Shown here: positions 34,462 to 46,226 of the stretch, piece by piece
Layout of the letters: the number at the start of each line of letters is the position of its first letter
Position numbering within the stretch: the first letter of the stretch is position 1
Assembly: GCA_029255685.2 (NCBI GenBank)
Contig: CM055315.2
Coordinates: forward strand, 49,191,305 to 49,255,304
Length of the DNA stretch: 64,000 nucleotides
Origin: Silene conica
Lineage: Eukaryota > Streptophyta > Magnoliopsida > Caryophyllales > Caryophyllaceae
Reading direction: 5' to 3'
Program-made: the position numbers and the translations under genes
The notes under the pieces: generated by a model
What the model was told of the DNA's origin: nothing
What the model saw: only the letters and a program-made list of their open reading frames with translations
The model's database searches: none

Positions 34462-36537
34462 ACCAACGTTTTCGCAGAAAAAGGGGATGAGGTAAGTATG
34501 ATGTGAAATATGGTTGGAGATCTGTGTTGTATGAGACTTATATTGAATGTTGATTGAGTTGTATGTTCTTCAAGTGTTGAGAACATGAAAATTGGAATGC
34601 GATTTTGAAACATAAGCTTGACTTGTATGATGATGTGCCTTAGAAGAATACGACAGATTTTGAGATGTTGATTGATCTGAAGGATTGCATTGAAATTTTA
34701 GAGAATGGATGTCTATTTATTGAAAAATAATTTTGAGTGATATTATCATGTGATTTTGGTGTTTAGAAATTTTATATGATACCTGGTTAATAAATGACTA
34801 TCGTAACTATGTAATATATTGTCTTGAATTTGAATATGAATGATCGGATTTAAATGTTATAGTAATCTATGTCTAGTGATATGCAGAATGTGTTGCCCCA
34901 AGCCATAAGTGTCATATAGCTATGTGTTACATTCGTGTATACTTGTATGAATATTGATTTATTTAGTTGATCCTACCTTTCAGTTTCGCAATCTTATCGC
35001 CTTCATGATAACAAGTACAAAATTGAAATAATGAATAAATATTAATACGGTGCGATGTCATTTCTATGCTTCAATATATGCGTCAACATGTTTTGAGAAT
35101 AGTTGTGTTCTCTATATGAATGTGTAAGTTTTATGTATGATGATCTTATGAGTTAACTTTCTTATGATTTTGATTTCAAGTTAAAACGACATATATTTTG
35201 AAGTAAATAAATATTTTGGTTAACAGTGGTCAGATTGTTACCGCACAGTTTCGTTCTGACCTATGTTTTGTAAAGGAAATCATTTAAAACGTGCTTATTG
35301 TTTATGCATATTTCCAACTCCACTGCCTAGAATTTTCATTCACGTTTTCAAATGATAAGCCACGTAAAATCTTAATGAGTCGTTATTTAATAATGATTTT
35401 GCAAATTGTCCAAATTTCCGTGTAAGCGCTGTAAAGTTTTGTTCAAACCCACTGAGTTGTAAAATTTATTATAAATAAATTCCTTAAGCTTTGAATTGAT
35501 TGTTCTTCCTATGGTTAGTTAATTCCTTATGGTTTTAATTATGATTTTTGGAAGTTGTTGCGTAATGCATGGTTGTTGAAATAGTAAAGTTTTAAATATA
35601 AAAGTTTTAAATCAAATATGAATTATGTTATGTATTCATGTAATATTCCGATATGACATTAGTAGCATGAATAATAGACATATTATATGGATATGAACTT
35701 TGTTATATGATGATTTAACCTTGTCATTTCGTTGAGTTTTATGTAAAGTAGTTTCAATTATACGGACGCTATTGCTTTCTATTGCTATGACCTCAAATAA
35801 TTATGTGGTGTTTATATGTAATGTTAAAAATCATCTTCATTAGAGAAGAGTCTGGACACGTGGTAGAATGAATTCAACTGGTAAACTTATTAGCATGATA
35901 TAGCAACCTAATTGTTATAAGTAAGTGTGAGTATTTTGAACGATATGAATCTTATTGATGTTCTTTCATATATAAATGATATATCTATGTCTAGTTCCCT
36001 GTGAATATAATCTTTATAATCTATTAATGTATATTGTTATACTACAAGGTGAATTGCATATTGCTATGTTTAAAATCTGATCGTGATATATTGAATTATT
36101 AATTGGTTAACTTTTGATACCTGGAGATACTAAGCTGTTTGCTAGTCTAAGTTTGATGTATATCTCGGGAAATACGTTAATGCCCCATGTTAATTACATT
36201 AGTTGAAACTTGCCTTACGTATTTTCTATAATATGTTTTTGCTTCTGTAATATGATTATGATCATGAAATGTTTTAATTTGTCAATTATGAACTATGAGT
36301 TAGCTGATTGTTACATTGGTGTGGATATGTTAAGTTTATGTTAAAAGAGATTTCAAGGGTATGTACGTGTTAACTACCCTGATTCTGTTTTACTGCGTAA
36401 TGTGAAATTGGCAACTGTGTTTGATTGCTTTAAAAGCCGGATGCTAGTTGTCTGGTATAGGGTAATTAACTTATCAGATGACTTATGACTGTTGTTTCGA
36501 TAATTGCTTAAACACTGGATGTGGAATTTTGTAATGG

Positions 36538-36578
36538 GGTTACGAGGACGTAACCATGCTTTAAGGAGGATAGGATTG
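36538..36578 (+). repeat. Hairpin plus polypurine module 1 of element O
   Basis: Inverted repeat ggttac/gtaacc around gaggac, followed by ctttaaggaggataggat and tgtaa. It mimics the order hairpin, polypurine tract, LTR start. Confidence 0.65.
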
Positions 36579-36727
36579 TAAAATCTTAAAGGTTTATGAC
36601 ATGACTACTTGTTATAGCAAATAAATTGTGTATGTCGTGATTGTTTGGATATACTTGATAATCCTGTTTACTTCTGTTATGCATTATACTGTAATTCATG
36701 AAGTATCTGTTAACTTAGTTATGCCTT

Positions 36728-36770
36728 AAACTTTGGGGACAAAGTTTTCTTAACGAGGGTAGAATGTAAT
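36728..36770 (+). repeat. Hairpin plus polypurine module 2 of element O
   Basis: Inverted repeat aaacttt/aaagttt around ggggac, then taacgagggtagaa and tgtaat. A degenerate copy of the functional junction 120 bp downstream. Confidence 0.7.
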
Positions 36771-36852
36771 ATTTCGTGTTTTGGAGTCTATATAAGAGCT
36801 ACTTTTAATTGTTTCATGCTTGTTATATGTTTCTTTACCGCTATGGGGTGAC

Positions 36853-36889
36853 GAACTTCGGGACGAAGTTCATTTTAAGGAGGGAAGAC
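36853..36889 (+). promoter_or_regulatory. Hairpin and polypurine tract of element O (functional 3' LTR junction)
   Basis: Stem gaacttcg/cgaagttc with a 3-base loop (36853-36871), then ttaaggagggaagac (36875-36889) directly before the LTR at 36890. The polypurine tract primes plus-strand DNA synthesis in LTR elements. Confidence 0.8.
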
Positions 36890-37490
36890 TGTAATACCTC
36901 GTATTTTTATTTCGTTTTATTTATATATCTTGATTTTGTCGGATGTCGGTGTCGATGAGTAATAATAAAAGCGATATTATATTTGTGGCCAAGGTGTTTT
37001 CGTGTTGTATTTAAAGTCGTGTGGACGAATATTCAACCAAAACCGTAATTGATTTGAGTTGTCTACGTATTGGGATGTGTAGAGGGCTGACCCATAATCG
37101 AAAAATACCCATATATGGGCCTAGGGCTGCGTGCCAAGAAGGACCCATCCACAATTCTGAAATTAGAATTCAGAACACCTCTCTATGCCGCCATATATAT
37201 GTGGCTAGACCTAGACCTATTCTACCCTAAACGACACAACACACACTTCCACACAACAGCCGCCACAGCAGAGGGTAGAAGGGAGCGGTTCACACGGTGG
37301 TCAGGGTAGTCTAGGGCTGGTCGATCTCGCTGCTAACAGGGTAGGTGCAAACCGTACTCTGCTCTTTTCTTATTATCGTGATATTGTCTTAATTTCGATT
37401 CCTGTTTATAACTGTATCACATGTTTATAGATTCGTGTTTTTGTATTTCTATGATCTATGCTATTCAAATTATGTGTTTCAATCATCATC
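36890..37490 (+). repeat. 3' LTR of element O, part 1
   Basis: Collinear with 31703-32304, with one missing c and one substitution near 37090-37108. Ends in tcatc (37486-37490), the duplicated target of array Q. Confidence 0.92.
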
Positions 37491-40400
37491 TGTAACACCC
37501 CCATTTATTTAAGAGCCTTTAGCAAGACATTCTCAAATAAATAGAGTTGTTACCATCTCAGAATGTCCGAGGTAGTGAATAACAAAGTAAACAAACCAAA
37601 GTACTTTATATAAAAACTGATTAAATTTAAACTTTTGCTATTACAACTATTACGCAAAGAATAAAAGTACAACTGATAGCCTCTAAGTATGTGATCTAAT
37701 TCTAAGTAGGTCCAAGCCATGTCTCACTCCTTGCCCAAGCTCCTAGTCCGTTAGTCTCTGACCTGTAGAATCTACTCCCCATTCCGGATCATCGTAGGTG
37801 TACACGAATACACTGTCAACCTCGCGGTTGAGTAGGATAACACAATAATAATAATGCAACAAATATGATATGCAAATGCCATGATATGCTCGAGCTCATT
37901 CACAATCTCAATCTCAAACCCGTAACACCCAGCCATACCGAACCTCCCGGCAGACTATAATCGGCCGTCGCCGAACACCAGCTCAATAGCTGATAAGACA
38001 CCAGGCCTGGTCTGCAGAACCACCCTGGGCTTTATATCAGAATAATATCTGATCCATATCTTTCTCAGTAACCAATGCATATGCCATGCTCATGAATGCA
38101 ACACTAAAATAAATAACCACAAAATACCATGCTCATATAACTCATACTTGCATCCATAATATACAAGGCTACATCCATTCATAACACATCACAGAGTAAA
38201 CATCCATTCATAACACTTCATAGAGTATAGTGTCAGTGTATCCTACCTGGATAGCAATATAATCCAATTAGTACTCCGAGCACGTAAAGACAGATATCCT
38301 CCACAATACCGTCACCTTGAACAATTAACAAATAGCAATTACCAACCATTCAATTACTATCGATAAATAATTACGTTTAATAATTAATATTAAAGCCGTC
38401 AAGCTACTAACAAAAGACCAAATATCAAATAGAGTATTATAGCCTGCTCATTGCATAACTACAACTACTAAATATTTTCAAGCTCATTAACCGTCTTACT
38501 TGTCTCATACGTAGACAAATTATTAATTCACAACTTGGTTAAATATAAATATAAACTCCGTCTTATGCATGATTATCCGAACATATATAAACGTTAACAA
38601 ATCAATCTACGCATAACCGTGGTTAATTAAAATAACAACAATTAATTATCAACAAACACTAGTTAATTAACATAACTTATTAATCAAATATAATGGTATA
38701 AACAATTATGATATATTAATTAATCAAACTAATTAAACGAAACAATTAAATAAATATAACAATAATACTAAAACCAATTAATTAAAACATAGTCTAAATA
38801 TAAACAATAATAATAAAACCAATTATACTAATATCATAAACTACCCATAAACTAAATACTAATACTAATTAATTATTAAACTAACTACTACTACTTCATA
38901 AACTAAACAACTAACCTAAACTAAGATGCCAACCTGACATAACAACAATAATGCACGACATAACAAAACAACACAACAGTAACCAACGAGCCCAACCCTT
39001 TTGCGCATGCCATCTTCATGCCACTACCACCACTAGTCTGACCACCCACGACTACCGCCAATGGTCCCATTTTCTTCCCCGCACCGCCAACCACGCATCC
39101 CACATTCTGGTATCCCCTGACGGTCCCCACGACCACCACAAAACGCTGCCCTAATCCACCTGTACAGAATCCCAAAACTGCGGTTTCGGCGTTCTCGCTC
39201 CGGTTGCCACCACCTACTACCGCCATCACAGCCACCGCCATAACCCTCAATTACACTACCCTAACGTCAACCCCGAGTCCCCACACGACACACACCCAAA
39301 TGCCATACATACGACTCACTCATCTTTTATTTTCGCAGACCTGTCATTACCACCACCATCTGCCACCCCTAACCACCACTACACCAACACTAGGGTCAAC
39401 TCATACCCAAAAAAAACGCCGTCAACCCATCCTTCTGCCCCGACAACCAGCAACCAAAACAAACAAATCGTCTTAAGCATCTATCCGAAAACCCGCAACG
39501 AATTACTTATTCTAAATACGGCCACCACCGTGACTGTCCACCCCTCACGGTCAAAACCCATGCCCTAAGGTGGTCACCTCTGCCCATACAACCACCACTC
39601 ACTAACCTAGATGCCAAACACTCCCCACAAATGAACTTCAAAACGTGACAAGTACGCCTCTCGTTTTTTCCCGTTTCACTATATGTTCTGCACCCAAACA
39701 CCACCACAACGGTGGTTGTCACGACCAAGGTCAAGGTCATTCATGGTCCTTGCCCAGCCTAGGGTCTGAGTCAGTTCGGTTGGTAAGGTCGAGTCTCAAC
39801 GAATACGATGAACAATAAAACAAAGCGATAAAAGAATTAAAACGATAAGAGCGTTATATAATCGTACCTTGATAAACGATTTTAGAAAAAGACGAGGAAG
39901 CTTTAAGACGTAAGAGAAAGGAAGAAGAAGGGGAAAGGAGGAGAGCAAACCCAGTTTTGATTGGAGGCAAAGTAACGTAGTTAGGGTTAGAGGTGAAGTG
40001 TGTAATTAGGGTTTTAAGAATTAAAACAAAGGAATTTATATGGTAGGTTATTTTATGTACAACAATAATAAGAGTGTAAAAAGAAAATAAGGCAATTAAG
40101 TTTTTAGCTTATTTAAATTATATAATTTAGTATTAGTAAATACTAATTATATTAATTACAAGAATATAAAAAGTAAGGTAGTATTTTGGTCCATATATTA
40201 TAAATTTAGAATTATTAAAAATGTCAGCAATTACGCCAGAATATGTAAAAACATAGGATTTAAATACAATTAAGACTTAAATAAAAATAGAACTTAAATA
40301 TAGATGAGAAATAAATGTAAAATAGAAAATATGGTTTAATTATAAATATATTAAAATTAAAGAAATAAGAATGAAATGTCATTTTACAAAATAATCATCA

Positions 40401-40557
40401 AATATAAATTGATTATGAAATAAGAAATAATCGTAGAAATACGATTTATAAAACAACAACACTTTACGTAAAATACTTCGTAAACATTCCTTTTTAAATA
40501 CATGTATAAAACATGGTTTGACTGTCGTGGACCAAGGCTAACGTACGGGGTATTACA
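37491..40557 (-). repeat. Q LTR-A
   Basis: 3067 bp, tgtaacaccccc...cggggtattaca. In element orientation it is the 3' LTR of unit 1. Private variants include ctcattcacaatc and gtctgaccaccc. Lacks the 14-bp segment ctaacaatcacgac near 38960. Confidence 0.95.
40033..40041 (-). promoter_or_regulatory. Possible TATA box in Q LTR (representative copy)
   Basis: Minus strand reads ccatataaattcc, followed on that strand by a pyrimidine-rich leader and then tatcaaggtacg, which could serve as a splice donor. Equivalent copies lie in each LTR (for example 45702-45710). Motif and position only. Confidence 0.4.
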
Positions 40558-40595
40558 GTCTTCCCTCCTTAAAAAGAACTTCGTCCCCGAAGTTC
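40558..40595 (-). promoter_or_regulatory. Polypurine tract and perfect hairpin, Q unit 1
   Basis: Minus-strand ttaaggagggaagac (40558-40572) adjoins the LTR; beside it is the perfect 8-bp stem gaacttcg/cgaagttc with a 4-base loop (40576-40595). Confidence 0.85.
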
Positions 40596-40669
40596 ACCAC
40601 ACTACCCTATCACCAAAACAAAATCAACTGACGCCATCTACTCGGATCACTACCAACAGAAATGGCATG

Positions 40670-40713
40670 TGTTACATTCCTCCTCCCTTAATCCAAACTT
40701 CGTCCCGAAGTTT
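40670..40713 (-). repeat. Second hairpin plus polypurine module, Q unit 1
   Basis: Minus strand: 8-bp stem around gga (40695-40713), then taagggaggaggaa (40677-40690), then tgtaaca (40670-40676), the last mimicking an LTR start. Present at the same place in all four units. Confidence 0.75.
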
Positions 40714-40982
40714 AACAACTGTCTAACCCGATCTCAACCACACCGCCACACACGACACTCCTCCACTCCTTTGCACTGACTCCCTAAAGCTTCTATGAAT
40801 ACATTCTACTACGGTCTATCCTCCTTAAAAGAAACAGGGCAACAAGTAAATGCAATTATATACATACATGACTCGCATCATTGCACAAACTCAAAAGATA
40901 CAAAACTATACACTACTTTCATGTATAGAGCTACTGCTCAACTCATGTAATAATTAACAACCAAACATTCGAGATTTTCCAA

Positions 40983-41019
40983 TCCTATCCTCCTTAAACA
41001 TGGTTACGTCCCTGTAACC
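40983..41019 (-). repeat. Further hairpin plus polypurine module, Q unit 1
   Basis: Minus strand: inverted repeat ggttac/gtaacc (41002-41019) followed by tttaaggaggatagga (40983-40998). It corresponds to module 1 of element O. A weaker polypurine-like copy lies at 40817-40830. Confidence 0.7.
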
Positions 41020-43129
41020 TCCATCACATTTGTACATCACTAAACACCGATCATCACTATATATAGAGGCGAAGTGACATGCTAGAAGATGATTAAGCAC
41101 AACATACTACTCATTTCCCACAACTAAACATCAATTATGACTTACATAATACGTCTTCTAAATAAGGCATTAAGTTACCAAAACATACAACATGTGAACA
41201 TCTGAGCACAACTCAAATTATCATATAGATATTCACGGGGTCACAAAACAATTTGACAACATCCCTTCATCAGTATAAAATTTTTGAACTGCTTAAGATA
41301 TTGTAGAACACGTGATAAAATAACAATGGCAACACGTAACAAAACATACATAAATACACCTATTGCTAATCTCTTTATACAAGAACTGGTCAAAGTTAAC
41401 AACTCACAATTATCAATAAATACGACTATAAGCATACAAAGGCACGTATCCAGTCATTTATATACTTGGTAATCACACTATATATTGCAAAATAATAACC
41501 AACACATTGTCATACTTAGACTTGTATATTTCGTTTCAACTTCGGCAATAACAGTCATATAAGATCATGAAATTCATTCACATTATTGTAACAACAAGGC
41601 TATATTATCATACAATAAACTCTATATTCATTTCGTATGTCTGCTACTCATGCTTATTAATGCCATATCATAATATTACAGGCCCACATTCATAATTTAT
41701 ATTTGATTAAACTTTTATATTTAAAACTTTCCTGACTTACCATTTCAACAATCGCACATCATGCTGCAACTTTCAAAATTCATAAATAAATAACCGCTTA
41801 ACCATTTTGTGATATATCATCGCTTTTTGAAAATATAACGAATTACTAATTATAGGAAAAAGAATTAATTTGCAAAGCTTAAGAAAATTATTTATAACAA
41901 TTTGTACAACTCGATAGGTCTGGACAGAAATTTTACAGCAATTAGACAGAAATTTGGACGACTTTCAAAAATCACTATTAAATAACGACTCGTTAAGATT
42001 TTACGTGGCTTATCATTTTGAAAACGTGAATGAATATTCTAAACAGTGGAGTTAGAATTATGCATAAACAAATAATACGTTTTAAATGGTGTCATTTGCA
42101 AAAACATGGGTCAAAAAAAAAACTGTGCAGTAACAATCTGACCATTATCGACTAAAATATTTATTTCTCGTAAAATATAACTCGTATACACATGAAACCA
42201 AAGGCATTGAGAAGTTAAATCAAAAGTTTATCACACATAAAATTTTCACATTCATATAGAAAACACATTTTAAATGACAGCCCGTACCCACAAGGTAACA
42301 TTCTGAAAATTTATCAAACCCTTTTGTTCCTTAAAATCACTTCACATTATCACATTTACATACAACCATTCCCTTTTTCCAAACATGTTGACATATCATC
42401 AAAGCGGAGAAATCACGTTGCACCATATTAACATTTATCTATCATTTCAAGCTGTAATTGTCATCTAAAACACAGTAAAGATTGCGAAACAGGAAAGTAG
42501 ATTAACTAAATGACTGAATATTTATACATGTATATACAAATGTAACACCTAACTATATGACACTCATGGTTTGGGGCATCACATTCCGCATATCACTAGA
42601 CATGGATTACTATAACACATAAATATGATCATTCTTATCCAAATACCAGCCAATATATTACATAATTACGATAGTCATTTAATAACCAGATATCATATAG
42701 ACATGTTAGAAGACTAAATCATATGATCACATCACTCTATCTATGGCTCAATAAATATAGATCCATACTCATATACACATACTCATGTTCTCCATACTTG
42801 GAAATCATATATCTCAATCAACATTCAATATAAATCTCATACAACACAGATCTCCCACCATATTTCACATCATACTTACCTCATTCTTCTCCTGCAAGGA
42901 TGTTAGTACAATATAGACAAGGTCCGTTCCTTTATTCCTTATTATCCACTCTCTACATCACTCAAGGGTTTCCAGGTTAGACTGAAAGGGCCAGTGGCTT
43001 GATTTGAGGGGCCCCCTAACTCATCCCAATCCTGGGGCTCCTAACAGTTACTAGCCTGGAGTTCATTTTATTTGACTCTTCCTATGTTCATTAATTATAT
43101 TCATTTGTTATTAGGCCTGAGGATCGTTC

Positions 43130-43141
43130 GCTCTGATACCA
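43130..43141 (-). other. Primer binding site, Q unit 1, tRNA-Met type
   Basis: Minus strand tggtatcagagc, three bases from LTR-B. Confidence 0.93.
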
Positions 43142-43144
43142 CTT

Positions 43145-46100
43145 TGTAACACCCCCATTTATTTAAGAGCCTTTAGCAAGACATTCTCAAATAAATAGAG
43201 TTGTTACCATCTCAGAATGTCCGAGGTAGTGAATAACAAAGTAAACAAACCAAAGTACTTTATATAAAAACTGATTAAATTTAAACTTTTGCTATTACAA
43301 CTATTACGCAAAGAATAAAAGTACAACTGATAGCCTCTAAGTATGTGATCTAATTCTAAGTAGGTCCAAGCCATGTCTCACTCCTTGCCCAAGCTCCTAG
43401 TCCGTTAGTCTCTGACCTGTAGAATCTACTCCCCATTCCGGATCATCGTAGGTGTACACGAATACACTGTCAACCTCGCGGTTGAGTAGGATAACACAAT
43501 AATAATAATGCAACAAATATGATATGCAAATGCCATGATATGCTCGAGCTCAATCACAATCTCAATCTCAAACCCGTAACACCCAGCCATACCGAACCTC
43601 CCGGCAGACTATAATCGGCCGTCGCCGAACACCAGCTCAATAGCTGATAAGACACCAGGCCTGGTCTGCAGAACCACCCTGGGCTTTATATCAGAATAAT
43701 ATCTGATCCATATCTTTCTCAGTAACCAATGCATATGCCATGCTCATGAATGCAACACTAAAATAAATAACCACAAAATACCATGCTCATATAACTCATA
43801 CTTGCATCCATAATATACAAGGCTACATCCATTCATAACACATCACAGAGTAAACATCCATTCATAACACTTCATAGAGTATAGTGTCAGTGTATCCTAC
43901 CTGGATAGCAATATAATCCAATTAGTACTCCGAGCACGTAAAGACAGAAATCCTCCACAATACCGTCACCTTGAACAATTAACAAATAGCAATTACCAAC
44001 CATTCAAATACTATCGATAAATAATTACGTTTAATAATTAATATTAAAGCCGTCAAGCTACTAACAAAAGACCAAATATCAAATAGAGTATTATAGCCTG
44101 CTCATTGCATAACTACAACTACTAAATATTTTCAAGCTCATTAACCGTCTTACTTGTCTCATACGTAGACAAATTATTAATTCACAACTTGGTTAAATAT
44201 AAATATAAACTCGGTCTTATGCATGATTATCCGAACATATATAAACGTTAACAAATCAATCTACGCATAACCGTGGTTAATTAAAATAACAACAATTAAT
44301 TATCAACAAACACTAGTTAATTAACATAACTTATTAATCAAATATAATGGTATAAACAATTATGATATATTAATTAATCAAACTAATTAAACGAAACAAT
44401 TAAATAAATATAACAATAATACTAAAACCAATTAATTAAAACATAGTCTAAATATAAACAATAATAATAAAACCAATTATACTAATATCATAAACTACCC
44501 ATAAACTAAATACTAATACTAATTAATTATTAAACTAACTACTACTACTTCATAAACTAAACAACTAACCTAAACTAAGATGCCAACCTGACATAACAAC
44601 AATAATGCACGACCTAACAATCACGACATAACAAAACAACACAACAGTAACCAACGAGCCCAACCCTTTTGCGCATGCCATCTTCATGCCACTACCACCA
44701 CTAGTCTGGCCACCCACGACTACCGCCAATGGTCCCATTTTCTTCCCCGCACCGCCAACCACGCATCCCACATTCTGGTATCCCCTGACGGTCCCCACGA
44801 CCACCACAAAACGCTGCCCTAATCCACCTGTACAGAATCCCAAAACTGCGGTTTCGGCGTTCTCGCTCCGGTTGCCACCACCTACTACCGCCATCACAGC
44901 CACCGCCATAACCCTCAATTACACTACCCTAACGTCAACCCCGAGTCCCCACACGACACACACCCAAATGCCATACATACGACTCACTCATCTTTTATTT
45001 TCGCAGACCTGTCATTACCACCACCATCTGCCACCCCTAACCACCACTACACCAACACTAGGGTCAACTCATACCCAAAAAAAAACGCCGTCAACCCATC
45101 CTTCTGCCCCGACAACCAGCAACCAAAACAAACAAATCGTCTTAAGCATCTATCCGAAAACCCGCAACGAATTACTTATTCTAAATACGGCCACCACCGT
45201 GACTGTCCACCCCTCACGGTCAAAACCCATGCCCTAAGGTGGTCACCTCTGCCCATACAACCACCACTCACTAACCTAGATGCCAAACACTCCCCACAAA
45301 TGAACTTCAAAACGTGACAAGTACGCCTCTCGTTTTTTCCCGTTTCACTATATGTTCTGCACCCAAACACCACCACCACGGTGGTTGTCACGACCAAGGT
45401 CAAGGTCATTCATGGTCCTTGCCCAGCCTAGGGCCTGAGTCAGTTCGGTTGGTAAGGTCGAGTCTCAACGAATACGATGAACAATAAAACAAAGCGATAA
45501 AAGAATTAAAACGATAAGAGCGTTATATAATCGTACCTTGATAAAAGATTTTAGAAAAAGACGAGGAAGCTTTAAGACGTAAGAGAAAGGAAGAAGAAGG
45601 GGAAAGGAGGAGAGCAAACCCAGTTTTGATTGGAGGCAAAGTAACGTAGTTAGGGTTAGAGGTGAAGTGTGTAATTAGGGTTTTAAGAATTAAAACAAAG
45701 GAATTTATATGGTAGGTTATTTTATGTACAACAATAATAAGAGTGTAAAAAGAAAATAAGGCAATTAAGTTTTTAGCTTATTTAAATTATATAATTTAGT
45801 ATTAGTAAATACTAATTATATTAATTACAAGAATATAAAAAGTAAGGTAGTATTTTGGTCCATATATTATAAATTTAGAATTATTAAAAATGTCAGCAAT
45901 TACGCCAGAATATATAAAAACATAGGATTTAGATACAATTAAGACTTAAATAAAAATAGAACTTAAATATAGATGAGAAATAAATGTAAAATAGAAAATA
46001 TGGTTTAATTATAAATATATTAAAATTAAAGAAATAAGAATGAAATGTCATTTTACAAAATAATCATCAAATATAAATTGATTATGAAATAAGAAATAAT

Positions 46101-46226
46101 CGTAGAAATACGATTTATAAAACAACAACACTTTACGTAAAATACTTCGTAAACATTCCTTTTTAAATACATGTATAAAACATGGTTTGACTGTCGTGGA
46201 CCAAGGCTAACGTACGGGGTATTACA
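43145..46226 (-). repeat. Q LTR-B
   Basis: 3082 bp. Carries the 14-bp segment near 44614 and an extra A in an A-run near 45080. Shares the A/E variant set, with private changes such as gacagaaatcc, aaactcggtc and ggatttagatac. It serves as 5' LTR of unit 1 and 3' LTR of unit 2. Confidence 0.95.

Larger units (their letters stand above)
34156..36889 (+). other. Element O internal region, non-coding
   Basis: 2734 bp. Starts with the primer site and a leader strongly conserved with Q (34159-34330), then a TA microsatellite, then AT-rich sequence alignable to the Q interior (for example cacgttttcaaatgataagc near 35343 and catttaaaacg near 35282). Ends with three hairpin plus polypurine modules. 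No protein-coding frame is credible. Confidence 0.8.
40558..43144 (-). other. Q internal region 1, non-coding
   Basis: 2587 bp. On the minus strand: primer site at 43130-43141, conserved leader, AT-rich middle, and four polypurine-like modules at the left end. Variants: aacacattg, gatattgtag, and an intact ggggcccc palindrome (43007-43017). It has no Gag or Pol frame. Confidence 0.9.

Noticed and set aside
34251..34613. 120-residue minus-strand frame with long Tyr-Ile repeat
   Set aside because: It is the translation of the TA microsatellite at 34376-34456.
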